Assembly: GCF_003176895.1 (NCBI RefSeq)
Contig: NZ_QGTD01000004.1
Location: 1-64,000, forward strand
Origin: Gracilibacillus dipsosauri
GTDB lineage: Bacteria; Bacillota; Bacilli; Bacillales; Amphibacillaceae
Length of the DNA: 64,000 bases
Direction: 5' to 3'
Positions 1 to 8,906 of the stretch are shown here, piece after piece; position 1 is the first letter of the stretch; the number at the start of each line of letters is the position of its first letter. Under the pieces are notes generated by a model. It was not told the origin of the DNA, did no database searches, and saw only the letters and a program-made list of their open reading frames with translations. Both the position numbers and the translations under genes were made by a program.

Positions 1-21
1 ACTATTTAAACGCATAAAAAT

Positions 22-65
22 CCCCCTAAAGTAGTTTTACTTTTTTAAGTGTCTACTTTAGGGGG
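22..65 (-). terminator. Rho-independent terminator of the DUF2207 gene
   Basis: A perfect 13-bp inverted repeat (22-34 with 53-65, stem CCCCCTAAAGTAG) is followed on the minus strand by a T-run. It lies about 35 bases past the stop of the minus-strand gene ending at 101. Confidence 0.85.
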
Positions 66-100
66 AGCATATCAATTAGCAACTGAAACCTTTTTTGCTA

Positions 101-1798
101 TTAAAAAGCACCTGAACCTCCACCGCCACCACCTACGCCTGTTCCTCCACCAGTAACACTCCCACTGCTAATAGAGGCAGAAACGGTGGAATCCGCTTTG
201 TCAAATTGATTGGTTAAGGTGCTTGCAATGAGGATAAACATCATCACATCATGTGATTGCATGCTGTGATCCGTAGTAGAATGTAAAGACAAGCTCTTGC
301 TAAGTTGTTCAAATTTTTTCTGCATCGACTTGTTCCCTGTACCTATCGCGTAAATAAATGATTGCATTTGCTCATCAGTCATCCAGTCATTCCAGTCTTT
401 TTCACTGATATTGTCGTAATTGAGGCTGATTTTTTTCGATTGCTGTCTAATCCGATGACCTCGAAGGGTTTTAGGTTGATAAATGATCGCAAAGAGCAAC
501 AACGCGAATGCTAAGATGATCGAGAAAAACATCCACATAAAAAGCGAATGAACACCTAGTATGATCGCAAAAAGCATTGTTAACAGACTGACTATACCTA
601 TTGTCCATCTTAAGCCTTTTTTCTTTTCAACTAAGTGGCTCTGTTTAACCTCTTCTTTTACTGCTTGAATCCATTTGGCAAAGTCACTGCTGTAAGTGGA
701 ATGGTTCCCTTTCACCTTTGTATAGGCAGAAAGATCGGATAAGGTAAATACCCCGTTTTCGCCTATTTTATGGAATAACCATTCGATCAATATGCTCTCA
801 TGTGGAAAATCTGTATTAGAATCTACGATAACAAATTTACTTTCACCATCTTTTTTGACATATCCTTTTCTTACCAGATCCATCAATGCAGCTGAGATGA
901 GCTCACTACTAGGAGACATATTCCTTATATAGAGCATGGTGGCTGGTAAACTCATTTCTTGATTTGGCAAGAATTGTGATGATAAAGAGCTACGTTCTAT
1001 TTCTAATAATCTACTGTTCTTTTTTCTCCATGCTACTGTTACTAGTAACAATAAATAGATAGATAAACTACAAATTATATAAGGGGAAATACGATTTAAC
1101 AGCTCCTGCCTATTCTCATAGTTCTGTCTTTCTTGCTCAAGTTCGGCCTGATCAGCTAGAATATCATCTCGAATCGTTTTATCGGCTAAGAGGCTTGCAG
1201 CAGGGAACAGATTAGGATCATATGCTACTCTTATATCTCCTTTCGTCCCACTTTCTACTTCACCCATAGCAAAATGGACCACACCATCTGAAGCTATAAC
1301 CGATGTAGCATATGCCTCATCATAACCCAATGCAATTACCTCTTCCGAAGCTTGAGGCGGGTGGATATAAATGTCCATGTTTTGATATGTTGATTCATTG
1401 CTAGTGTCAAAAAATGGCCAGTAAAATTGTGCCAAGTCTGTGTACACTTCCACTCCATTAGTTATCGTATAAGTGAGATCAATCAAAATCTTCTGATCGG
1501 AACCACTTCGATAGACTTTATAAACGTTCTCTTCTAATTCAACCTCTAAAGGCTTACCATTTTCAAATGCTTGAAAGCCTTCTACTTTTGTTTGTTCTTT
1601 TGGAATTATGGAGCGTGTAATGCCATTAAAATCACCTTCAAAACGATAGGTGTGCTGCTCTTGGACCTGTACATCACCATTCTCCTGTAAGTAAGCGTTA
1701 ATCTCTGTGTTTGTAATGGAAAAATCCACAGCATAAACATCCTGAGGTAGTAAAAAAATAGAAAAAACAAATGCAAGTAATATTATGGTCTTTTTCAT
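101..1798 (-). CDS. DUF2207 domain-containing membrane protein
   Basis: Predicted secreted/membrane protein of 565 residues. A signal peptide (about residues 1-23, ending ...VYAVD) is followed by a beta-rich extracytoplasmic DUF2207 region, a membrane segment near residues 238-256, a cytoplasmic helical part, two further membrane segments near 395-440, and a glycine-rich C-terminus that ends GSGAF. This domain order and the terminal poly-Gly tail are typical of the DUF2207 (YciQ-like) family, whose function is unknown. The gene stands alone, with its own terminator downstream; no partner gene is adjacent. The start ATG is preceded by a GGAGAGGAGC-like ribosome site. Family assignment is firm, function is not. 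Confidence 0.85.
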   Translation of the reverse strand: MKKTIILLAFVFSIFLLPQDVYAVDFSITNTEINAYLQENGDVQVQEQHTYRFEGDFNGITRSIIPKEQTKVEGFQAFENGKPLEVELEENVYKVYRSGSDQKILIDLTYTITNGVEVYTDLAQFYWPFFDTSNESTYQNMDIYIHPPQASEEVIALGYDEAYATSVIASDGVVHFAMGEVESGTKGDIRVAYDPNLFPAASLLADKTIRDDILADQAELEQERQNYENRQELLNRISPYIICSLSIYLLLLVTVAWRKKNSRLLEIERSSLSSQFLPNQEMSLPATMLYIRNMSPSSELISAALMDLVRKGYVKKDGESKFVIVDSNTDFPHESILIEWLFHKIGENGVFTLSDLSAYTKVKGNHSTYSSDFAKWIQAVKEEVKQSHLVEKKKGLRWTIGIVSLLTMLFAIILGVHSLFMWMFFSIILAFALLLFAIIYQPKTLRGHRIRQQSKKISLNYDNISEKDWNDWMTDEQMQSFIYAIGTGNKSMQKKFEQLSKSLSLHSTTDHSMQSHDVMMFILIASTLTNQFDKADSTVSASISSGSVTGGGTGVGGGGGGSGAF

Positions 1799-2042
1799 AT
1801 GGTTTAAGCTCCTCTCCCTTCTCTATACGTCATGAAAATGGAAAAGGTTTCATTCAAGTAAAAGTTCAAATCAGGGTTGGATAAGATTAAGTTGCCTTTG
1901 ACGAGTCTGTTGCGAATAAAGATAAAAGCAAACTGAAGGATGTTATGAAAGGTAAATAAATGTCGAGTGATGGGGGTTTCGTTGTTTGATAACTAATTCA
2001 GCCATCTATTTTCACATTGCGGACTAGTTCTATTTTTATACC

Positions 2043-2519
2043 CTATCTCACCTTTCGCTTTAATGTATAAATATCTTGATCATGTTCGATCAGTTTGTGT
2101 TGAATATAGTCCATTTTCTCTTCCATACTATCCATCCGTTTTGATAATGCAGTATGATTTTGGTCAACTTTCTCTGTTAATTGTTGTAATGACTTTTGAT
2201 TCTCATCTACTCGCTCTGTCAGTTGATCCAATGACTTTTGATTATCATCCACTCGCTCTGTCAGTTGATCCAAGGACTTTTGGTTATCATCTACTCGCTC
2301 TGTCAGTTGATCCAAGGACTTTTGGTTATCATCTACTCGCTCTGTTAGTTGATCCAATGATTTTTGGGTCTCGTCCACTCGCTCTGTTAGTTGATCCAAG
2401 GACTTTTGGGTCTTGTCCATTTTTTCTGTTAATTGTTGATTAAAGCCACTAATTTGATCTACTTTGACTGACAATTCCCTAATGGCCTGAATAATCATCT
2501 TACCCTCACTATTTTCCAT
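2043..2519 (-). CDS. Coiled-coil protein made of 14-residue repeats
   Basis: A 158-residue hydrophilic protein with no signal or membrane segment. Residues 37-120 are six near-identical 14-residue units (core QKSLDQLTERVD), each equal to two heptads with Leu, Leu and Val on the a/d positions and an Asn or Thr near the fourth. The rest is also heptad-like, so the whole chain should be one long parallel coiled coil. Similar short proteins in bacilli are annotated only as hypothetical. The start ATG at 2519 is preceded by AAGGAGAAG. It could be a structural or scaffolding protein, or bind a coiled-coil partner; function is unknown. Unit number is likely to vary between strains because the DNA repeat is almost exact. 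Confidence 0.75.
   Translation of the reverse strand: MENSEGKMIIQAIRELSVKVDQISGFNQQLTEKMDKTQKSLDQLTERVDETQKSLDQLTERVDDNQKSLDQLTERVDDNQKSLDQLTERVDDNQKSLDQLTERVDENQKSLQQLTEKVDQNHTALSKRMDSMEEKMDYIQHKLIEHDQDIYTLKRKVR
2160..2411. repeat. 42-bp tandem repeat inside the coiled-coil gene
   Basis: Six consecutive 42-bp units encode the 14-residue repeat. Several neighbours differ at only one or two bases, so the array looks recently expanded and prone to slippage without changing frame. Confidence 0.9.
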
Positions 2520-2790
2520 AATACTTCTTCTCCTTTCCGTAAATTTTTACATATTCGATATACCAATTATACTACATAACATGATGACAATCATGGAGTA
2601 ATATTTTCAAAAAACACAGATAAAAGTGTACGATATCAAGAATTCACCAAAGGATTTTCTTTTTTTACAATGATTTTATTGAAAAACTGGGCATTTCAAT
2701 GTGTCCTTACATGGTAAACTAATTTCAGGAAAAATGATATGAACTTTTTTCCCTATTCAGATCTCTTATCTAGAGAAAGGGGGCAACAAC

Positions 2791-3318
2791 TTGACAGTCA
2801 AGCTTGTGAAGAAAGCACAAAACGGCAATAAAGAAGCACTTTTACAACTAATTCTAGCAAAACAAGACGACTATTACCGCCTTGCATGGTCCTATATGAA
2901 AAATGAACATGACGCCCTTGATGTGATGGAGGATATGATTGTAATTCTTTATGAAAAAATTCATACATTGCAAAAACGCGAATCCTTCTATAGCTGGAGT
3001 AAAACCATCCTTGTAAGGTGTTGTTATGATACTTTCCGAAAAAGAAAAAGAATGGAATTTTTAGATGATAAAGAACTAGACAAATTTGCAACATCCCATC
3101 ATGCATTTGAATTAACAGACACCCAGATTGACCTAGATCATCTGCTTGCAAAGTTAACTCCACAGCAAGCAGAAGTGATTCGACTCAAGTATTTGCATGA
3201 CCTGGATTTGAAAACAATTGGTTCGATAACCAATACATCCATAGGGACGGTGAAATCTAGAATTTATTATGGTTTAAAGAAATTACATCATTTATATCGA
3301 GGTGAGCAAGATGGGTAG
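2791..3318 (+). CDS. ECF-type RNA polymerase sigma factor
   Basis: A 175-residue sigma-70 family protein of the extracytoplasmic-function class. Region 2 covers roughly residues 15-85 (YRLAWSYMKNEHDALDVMED) and region 4 about 118-170, with the helix-turn-helix LTPQQAEVIRLKYLHDLDL...TSIGTVKSRIYYGLKKL. The start is TTG at 2791, chosen because GAGAAAGGGGG lies 7-8 bases ahead. The stop overlaps the start of the next gene, which encodes a membrane protein with a DUF4179 domain, the usual genetic partner (anti-sigma) of this sigma group. Targets probably include this operon itself, but I could not define a convincing ECF promoter upstream. Confidence 0.9.
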   Translation: MTVKLVKKAQNGNKEALLQLILAKQDDYYRLAWSYMKNEHDALDVMEDMIVILYEKIHTLQKRESFYSWSKTILVRCCYDTFRKRKRMEFLDDKELDKFATSHHAFELTDTQIDLDHLLAKLTPQQAEVIRLKYLHDLDLKTIGSITNTSIGTVKSRIYYGLKKLHHLYRGEQDG

Positions 3319-4249
3319 AATGAAACAACAATTTGAGCGAGAAAAGGAGCAATTACAAAAAGTTCATGCACCAAAGGAATTGGAATCACGCTTGCGTAAC
3401 AGACTCGATCATCTTCCAAATCAAAAGCAACGACGTTCAGGTAAAGTTTGGCGAAGGCTTGCAGCACTTATTATTATAAGTATTCTTATCGGCTATAATT
3501 ACCAAAGCCTTGCCTATTACGGTAAAAAAATCATTGGCTATGATCATGTTATTTCCAATACATTACAGCAACTAAATGATTCAGGCATGGGGCAGACCAT
3601 TAATAAAAGTATTACTTTTGAAGATGGTACTACTTTTACCATAGATGGTATTATCGTTGATGAGAATCAATTAATTATGTTCTACACATTAGAAAGTCCC
3701 GGCTCTATCGTAAAAAATACCGAATATGATCACCAGCCAATCAATATCACAGGATTTTTGACAAACGCATCCCATGAAAGTGGTATGGGGGAAGTCAGTG
3801 AAGATGAAAAGGTAATAAGAGGGACACATAGCTTTGAGACTCCTAACGGCTTTGCGAAGGAATTAACCGTACATTTTCACGAAACAACCGAAACACTCAC
3901 TTTCTCTTATAATCCAGAAAAAGCAATGGGACACACGATTAAGCAAACCATTAATGAGAAAGTTATCCTAAATGAGGCACTGTTAACTTTTCAAACAATA
4001 GAAGCTTCCCCAACTTCTACGATCATTAAAGGAAAAGGTGATAAGGAGCTGATAGAAAGCTTAAATTTTGAACAAATGGAATTGATCGTAAACGGAGAAA
4101 AAATAAATTTGTTAAGCAATGGTTACAGTACCAATATAACAGGAACGACATTTGAAATAACGTATGATGCAATACCAACAGATAGTAATCCATTAGAGGT
4201 CACCTTGCATCTACCTAATGATCAGGTATTAAAGATCTATAGAGACTAG
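3311..4249 (+). CDS. DUF4179 membrane protein, probable anti-sigma factor
   Basis: A 312-residue protein with a charged, cytoplasmic N-terminus (about 40 residues), one membrane segment (LAALIIISILIGYNYQSLAYY, about residues 50-68) and a large outside domain of DUF4179 type. Topology and position directly behind an ECF sigma gene indicate an anti-sigma factor that holds the sigma at the membrane until an envelope signal arrives. ATG 3311 is preferred over GTG 3302 because GAGGTGAG is correctly spaced before 3311; it overlaps the sigma stop by 8 bases, implying translational coupling. The signal sensed is unknown. Confidence 0.82.
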   Translation: MGRMKQQFEREKEQLQKVHAPKELESRLRNRLDHLPNQKQRRSGKVWRRLAALIIISILIGYNYQSLAYYGKKIIGYDHVISNTLQQLNDSGMGQTINKSITFEDGTTFTIDGIIVDENQLIMFYTLESPGSIVKNTEYDHQPINITGFLTNASHESGMGEVSEDEKVIRGTHSFETPNGFAKELTVHFHETTETLTFSYNPEKAMGHTIKQTINEKVILNEALLTFQTIEASPTSTIIKGKGDKELIESLNFEQMELIVNGEKINLLSNGYSTNITGTTFEITYDAIPTDSNPLEVTLHLPNDQVLKIYRD

Positions 4250-4296
4250 GGTGCAGGGGGATCCCGGCCCCTCTGGCATCCTTCACTACTTTTTTT
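4249..4296 (+). terminator. Terminator after the sigma/anti-sigma pair
   Basis: An imperfect GC-rich inverted repeat (GGTGCAGGGG near 4249-4258 with CCCCTCTGGCATCC at 4268-4281) precedes a run of seven T at 4290-4296. Confidence 0.6.
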
Positions 4297-4384
4297 CTAC
4301 ATTCTGTGCTATTCTATTAGCGACGACTTTGTACGGTCAAGTTGAATATTCTACAAGCATTGTATGAAAAAGGAGCTTTACAAA

Positions 4385-5650
4385 ATGACAAAACAACGCA
4401 ATTGGGCAGGTAATTACACCTATCACGCAAGCAATTGGCATATACCTGAAAGTGTCGAAGAAATACAACGGTTAGTAAAAAAATGTAACCGATTAAAAGT
4501 AGTAGGGTCTCGTCACTCGTTTAATCATATTGCGGATTCTAACGAGCATATCGTTTCACTTGAACAATTAAATAGGGTGATAGATTTTGATAAAGAGAAG
4601 CAAAAAATAACCGTCGAAGCAGGAATGAAGTATAGTGATGTCTGTCAATATCTTGGTGAAACTGGGCTGGCATTACATAACCTTGCTTCATTGCCTCACA
4701 TTTCCGTGGCGGGGGCTTGTGCCACAGCAACCCATGGATCTGGTGATAAAAATGGAAATCTCGCTACAATTGTATCTGGTATTGAATTCGTTAATGGAAA
4801 TGGAGAAATCATTACGTTAACACGAGAAGAGCATGAAGAGGAGATGAGAGGCTTGTCCGTAAGTCTTGGTGCATTTGGTATTATTACAAAGCTTACACTT
4901 GATTTAATACCAGATTTTCAAGTGAGACAAGTGGTCTATCAAAATCTATCCTTTCACGAATTTTATCAATATTATGATGAAATTTATGCTAGCGCCTACA
5001 GTGTTAGTTTATTTACTGACTGGCAGGAGGAACGATTTAACCAAGTCTGGCTTAAACAGACAATCACTGAACAAGATGCTGTCGAGTTAAATACAGATTT
5101 CTATGGCGCAGAGCTCGCCAACGTGAATCTCCATCCAATCTCTGGTCATGGGGCTGAGCATTGTACCGAGCAATTAGGTGTTCTAGGACCATGGCACGAC
5201 CGTTTAGCACATTTCAAAATGAACTTTACTCCAAGTAGTGGTAAAGAACTACAAAGTGAGTATATATTATCACGTCATCATATAAGTGATGCAATGAAAA
5301 AACTGAATGGACTGCGTGATGAAATTGCCCCATTATTATTAGTTTCAGAGCTTCGAAGTATTAAAGCTGACGACCTTTGGATGAGTATGAACTATAAGCA
5401 GGACTCGATTGGGATCCATTTTACATGGAAGGATCTTTGGAATGAAGTGAAGCTAGTACTACCGAAAATAGAAGCAGTACTCGAACCATTCCAACCAAGA
5501 CCACATTGGGGGAAGCTGTTCACAATGGACCCAACAAAGCTGCAAACACGTTATAAACAACTGCCAGCATTTAGACAGCTAGTTAGGAAGTATGATCCAG
5601 ACGGAAAGTTTCGCAATGAATTTTTAAAGCAATACATTTTTGAAAAATAG
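4385..5650 (+). CDS. Alditol/sugar-lactone oxidase family flavoprotein
   Basis: A 421-residue FAD-dependent oxidase of the vanillyl-alcohol-oxidase fold, with an N-terminal FAD-binding (PCMH) domain and a C-terminal D-arabinono-1,4-lactone-oxidase (ALO) domain. His44 in GSRHSFN matches the residue that carries covalent FAD in alditol oxidase of Streptomyces, and ATATHGSGD is the conserved pyrophosphate-binding loop. Length equals AldO (about 418). Such enzymes oxidise the terminal hydroxyl of xylitol or sorbitol with oxygen, giving H2O2. ATG 4385 is chosen over ATG 4364 since AAAGGAG at 4369-4375 is well placed for it. No polyol transporter is adjacent, so the substrate is inferred only from the family. 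Confidence 0.82.
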   Translation: MTKQRNWAGNYTYHASNWHIPESVEEIQRLVKKCNRLKVVGSRHSFNHIADSNEHIVSLEQLNRVIDFDKEKQKITVEAGMKYSDVCQYLGETGLALHNLASLPHISVAGACATATHGSGDKNGNLATIVSGIEFVNGNGEIITLTREEHEEEMRGLSVSLGAFGIITKLTLDLIPDFQVRQVVYQNLSFHEFYQYYDEIYASAYSVSLFTDWQEERFNQVWLKQTITEQDAVELNTDFYGAELANVNLHPISGHGAEHCTEQLGVLGPWHDRLAHFKMNFTPSSGKELQSEYILSRHHISDAMKKLNGLRDEIAPLLLVSELRSIKADDLWMSMNYKQDSIGIHFTWKDLWNEVKLVLPKIEAVLEPFQPRPHWGKLFTMDPTKLQTRYKQLPAFRQLVRKYDPDGKFRNEFLKQYIFEK

Positions 5651-5689
5651 GTGTTTAATTTTGTTGAAAATAGTATAAAAATACCGATT

Positions 5690-5732
5690 ACTTCACTCCA
5701 TTGAAGGACACATCAATGGAATGAAGTATTTT
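5690..5732 (+). terminator. Terminator of the alditol-oxidase-like gene
   Basis: Arms ACTTCACTCCATTGA (5690-5704) and TCAATGGAATGAAGT (5713-5727) pair over 15 bp with one mismatch and are followed by ATTTTTATT. Confidence 0.8.
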
Positions 5733-5781
5733 TATTATGAGTCTAACCATGAAATAACCCAAATTTCTGCGTCATTCTCTA

Positions 5782-6525
5782 CTAAGTATCGATTAAAAAT
5801 TGAAGATCTGGATGTCTGTAAACTAATTCAAATGCTTCATTATCTATTAAATTATGATACAAATCCTCTGGAGAAAACCATAAGTCATCATTTTCAAATG
5901 TGTATCCTGCCCCATAATGATAGCAAAGCCAGATCAGCTTAGAACAATAAGTAAATTCCCATAAATCATCTAGATTTTGAGATAATTGAAAAGAAAAAAT
6001 CGGTTTTTTAATCCCTTGATCTAAATTTTCCTGGTATTTTTCGTAATATTGAAGAGCAAATTCGGTCACCTTCTCCCCGACCTCTTTATTTTTAGGACGA
6101 AACTGTGCGTGAATTGGGTGTTTCCGTAAAAAGTCTTTTATCGGATCTTTCGTGATAGCTGGATGTCCTCCTACTGCTTCTACGACCTCTTTTTCATTCA
6201 CTACGAGAGCACTATGCCCCATATATCCTGATAACTCCTTCTTGACATTATCGCTTGCTACTAATATATCTCCAGGTCGAAAATCGCGATCTCGATCAAG
6301 CTCCCTATCATCTGATAGAAAGTAATCCTCTCTGACGATCAGATCATTATAATAGCCAAGTATCGTTATCGACTTGACATAATCCTCCACTTCAAATGAG
6401 ATGATGCGATTTTGATCTGTAGCCATTAGAAACTGACGGTCCTTATATATTTTAAAGCAAGTAGGATACATTGCCTCTACGTAAACTTGGTTACCTTTTT
6501 TCAATACATTCATAAAACGATTCAC
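5782..6525 (-). CDS. Permuted papain-like hydrolase (NlpC/P60 superfamily, YiiX-like)
   Basis: A protein of about 247 residues without signal peptide or membrane segment. The motifs GDILVAS, GHSALVV (catalytic-type His) and, late in the chain, YCSKLIW (catalytic-type Cys) come in the His-before-Cys order of circularly permuted papain-like enzymes (YaeF/YiiX group of NlpC/P60). Family members cleave amide or thioester bonds; the substrate here is unknown. I place the start at GTG 6525: the GGAGGTG that would serve as ribosome site is inside the longer frame from ATG 6543. It is convergent with the upstream oxidase and not in an operon. Confidence 0.7.
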   Translation of the reverse strand: MNRFMNVLKKGNQVYVEAMYPTCFKIYKDRQFLMATDQNRIISFEVEDYVKSITILGYYNDLIVREDYFLSDDRELDRDRDFRPGDILVASDNVKKELSGYMGHSALVVNEKEVVEAVGGHPAITKDPIKDFLRKHPIHAQFRPKNKEVGEKVTEFALQYYEKYQENLDQGIKKPIFSFQLSQNLDDLWEFTYCSKLIWLCYHYGAGYTFENDDLWFSPEDLYHNLIDNEAFELVYRHPDLQFLIDT

Positions 6526-6585
6526 CGAAAACACCTCCACCATATTCTATGCAAGGAGGATATTTCGGTAACAGAACATAAAAGA

Positions 6586-6619
6586 AAAGCATATGGCTCA
6601 CATAAGAGTCACATGCTTT
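6586..6619 (-). terminator. purU terminator
   Basis: A 14-bp stem with two G-U pairs (6586-6599 with 6606-6619) and a six-base loop. On the minus strand it ends in TTTTCTTTTATGTT, just after purU. Confidence 0.75.
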
Positions 6620-6624
6620 CCCTG

Positions 6625-7524
6625 TTAAAATACGATGGTTTTGTTTCCATATACAATAATGCGATCATCCAAATGCCATTTGACCGCTCTCGCTAAGACG
6701 CTACGCTCTACTGATTGGCCTATTTTCTTCATTGCCTCTGCATTATCTCGATGATCTACACGACTAATATCCTGTTCGATTATTGGACCTTCATCTAAAT
6801 CATTGGTTACATAATGAGAAGTCGCCCCAATTAATTTAACTCCACGATTATATGCTCTCTCATACGGTTTGGCACCGATGAAAGCAGGTAAAAAGGAATG
6901 GTGGATGTTAATAATTTGGTTTTTAAAGGTTCCAACAAAATGTGGTGTCAAAATTTGCATATATCGAGCGAGAATGATTAAGTCCACATTATATTCTCTC
7001 AGTAGCTCAATTTGTTTTTGCTCGACTTGCTCACGGATATCTTTGTTTGCTGGAATATAGTAATACGGTATGCCTAAAGATTCTACAATTTCTCTAGATG
7101 TCTCGTGATTACTGATGACTAGTCCAATATCCGCTATCATATCACCACTTTGCCATTCCCATAAAAGCTCTAATAAGCAATGGGGCTCTTTGGAAACAAA
7201 AATAGCTACCTTCTTTAATTGATCTACATATTTAAAGGTTGCTTCCATGTCGAATTGCTTTCTAATTGCTTGAAACTCTTCTTCCAAATTTTTTATTTGG
7301 CTTTTCAGCTCCGGTATTTCAAACTCGATCCGCATAAAGAATTCACCACGGTCCGGGTCTGTCGAATATTGATTGGACTCAATAATATTAGCATTGTGCT
7401 CATAAAGAAATTGTGAAACTGCCGCCACAATACCTGGCTGATCAGGACAATTAATTAACAGTCTTGCACGATTTTTGTGTTCCTGACGAAAAGTGTCTAT
7501 TTTTTCTTTCATATATGTCTTCAT
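6625..7524 (-). CDS. purU: Formyltetrahydrofolate deformylase
   Basis: PurU hydrolyses 10-formyl-tetrahydrofolate to formate and tetrahydrofolate, balancing the one-carbon pool. The 299-residue chain has an N-terminal ACT domain (ARLLINCPDQPGIVAAVSQF, about residues 20-95) and a formyltransferase-type catalytic domain with the conserved NIHHSFLPAF loop (catalytic His) and the downstream TSHYVTNDLDEGPII segment containing the catalytic Asp. Length matches the family. The ATG at 7524 follows AGAGGGATC. It is a single-gene unit with its own terminator; no purine or glycine genes are nearby. Confidence 0.95.
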   Translation of the reverse strand: MKTYMKEKIDTFRQEHKNRARLLINCPDQPGIVAAVSQFLYEHNANIIESNQYSTDPDRGEFFMRIEFEIPELKSQIKNLEEEFQAIRKQFDMEATFKYVDQLKKVAIFVSKEPHCLLELLWEWQSGDMIADIGLVISNHETSREIVESLGIPYYYIPANKDIREQVEQKQIELLREYNVDLIILARYMQILTPHFVGTFKNQIINIHHSFLPAFIGAKPYERAYNRGVKLIGATSHYVTNDLDEGPIIEQDISRVDHRDNAEAMKKIGQSVERSVLARAVKWHLDDRIIVYGNKTIVF

Positions 7525-7609
7525 TAATGATCCCTCTTTACTCCATTCATTCTTTATTTATTACTATTCTACCGCATTTGCTCTTAGAATTCTGAATTAT
7601 TTTATCATA

Positions 7610-7635
7610 ATAAAGAAAACTCGGCAATTGCCGAG
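7610..7635 (-). terminator. Probable end of the arg operon
   Basis: The 16-bp palindrome CTCGGCAATTGCCGAG (7620-7635) is followed on the minus strand by TTTTCTTTATTAT. It lies about 95 bases past the argD stop. Confidence 0.7.
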
Positions 7636-7675
7636 CCGTTATCCTTCATGCAATTCATCCATTCTGTTACACCTA

Positions 7676-7720
7676 GAACGCTATCACTTAAGTTTATGCT
7701 GCTACGATAGCGTTCCTTTT
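7676..7720. other. Hairpin between purU and argD
   Basis: GAACGCTATC (7676-7685) pairs with GATAGCGTTC (7706-7715) around a 20-base loop. Its T-rich side faces plus, away from the genes it sits behind, so it could be a remnant or an RNA-stabilising 3' structure for the arg message. Confidence 0.4.
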
Positions 7721-7730
7721 CAATGCCATA

Positions 7731-8906
7731 TTATATAAACAGCTGCTTCATAATTGCTAAAAATTGATCCACTTCTTCTCTCGTTGTCGTTAATGGAGGT
7801 AAAATACGTAAAACATTCGGTCCTGCTACAATGACTAGTAATTGATAATCTTCCCGAGCTTTATTGACATAATCAATTGCTGGTTTGTCTAGTTCTAGTC
7901 CAATTAGTAATCCCATACCACGTAATTGTTTGATTGTATTGGATTTAGCTGCGATTTTCTCTAACCCTGTCCAAATATCATGAGCCATTTCGTTCGCCTC
8001 ATTCAAAACGTTTGTAGTCGTTAGCTCCGTCACTGTTGCAACTCCCGCCGTTGTAGCAATCGGATTTCCTCCAAATGTACTACCATGAGTTCCAGGACTG
8101 AAGGCCTTCGCCACATGCTCCTTGGCAATAATTGCCCCAATTGGAATACCTGATCCAAGCCCTTTTGCTAAGCTAATCACATCTGGTTCGATTTCATACT
8201 GTTCATATGCAAAAAGAGTACCCGTTCGTCCCATTCCTGTTTGAATTTCATCTACCATAAGTAGAATTTGTTGATCATAGCATACCTTTGCCAATTGCTT
8301 CAACCATTCTTTATCGGCAGGTAAAACTCCACCCTCTCCCTGAACTAATTCTATGAGAACAGCATCTGGGTTCATCGATGTTAACTGCTCCAGTGCATCC
8401 CAATCATTAAAAGGCAGGAAAGAAAAGCCTGGTGTTAAAGGAGTAAAGCCTTGATGTATTTTCTCCTGACCTGTTGCAGATAACGTGGCCATCGTTCGTC
8501 CATGGAAGGAATTTTTAAATGTCACAATCTGTGGTATCTCTTTAAGAAATTGATCCTTTGCATATTTTTTAGCAATTTTTAATGCTGCTTCATTTGCCTC
8601 TGCACCACTATTACAAAAAAATACTTGATCTCCACAACTATTTGCGACAAGCAATTGTGCGAGCTTGTCTTGTGACGGAATATGGTATAAATTAGAACAG
8701 TGCCAAAGGTGTCCTAATTGCTCTTGAACAGCCTTTTCTACTACATCAGGAACGTGTCCTAAGTTACATGTCGCTATACCTGATGAATAATCTAAATATT
8801 TTTTCCCTTCCTTATCCCATACATAGCTCCCCTTCCCTTTCACTAATGTGATTGGAAAACGGCCGTATGTACTCATAACTGGGTTCAATTCTACCTTCTC
8901 AGACAT
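7731..8906 (-). CDS. argD: Acetylornithine aminotransferase
   Basis: A PLP-dependent class-III aminotransferase (391 residues) converting N-acetylglutamate semialdehyde to N-acetylornithine with glutamate as donor. The N-terminal VMSTYGRFPI, the FCNSGAEANEAALKIAK segment, LMVDEIQTGMGRTG (PLP-ring Asp) and SLAKGLGSGIPIGA (Schiff-base Lys) are all present and in normal order. It is the last gene of argC-argJ-argB-argD and overlaps argB by 8 bases, so translation is likely coupled. Expression should follow the ArgR/AhrC-type promoter ahead of argC. Confidence 0.96.
   Translation of the reverse strand: MSEKVELNPVMSTYGRFPITLVKGKGSYVWDKEGKKYLDYSSGIATCNLGHVPDVVEKAVQEQLGHLWHCSNLYHIPSQDKLAQLLVANSCGDQVFFCNSGAEANEAALKIAKKYAKDQFLKEIPQIVTFKNSFHGRTMATLSATGQEKIHQGFTPLTPGFSFLPFNDWDALEQLTSMNPDAVLIELVQGEGGVLPADKEWLKQLAKVCYDQQILLMVDEIQTGMGRTGTLFAYEQYEIEPDVISLAKGLGSGIPIGAIIAKEHVAKAFSPGTHGSTFGGNPIATTAGVATVTELTTTNVLNEANEMAHDIWTGLEKIAAKSNTIKQLRGMGLLIGLELDKPAIDYVNKAREDYQLLVIVAGPNVLRILPPLTTTREEVDQFLAIMKQLFI

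Noticed and set aside
2063-2443. 126-codon plus-strand frame opposite the coiled-coil gene
   Set aside because: Shadow of the repeat on the coding strand; no start signal and odd composition.
2679-2720. ECF autoregulatory promoter before the sigma gene
   Set aside because: Candidate -35/-10 pairs (TTGAAA, TTTCAA, TAAACT) have wrong spacing or weak match.
4539-4820. Short frames within the alditol-oxidase-like gene on both strands
   Set aside because: Shadows of the real coding frame.
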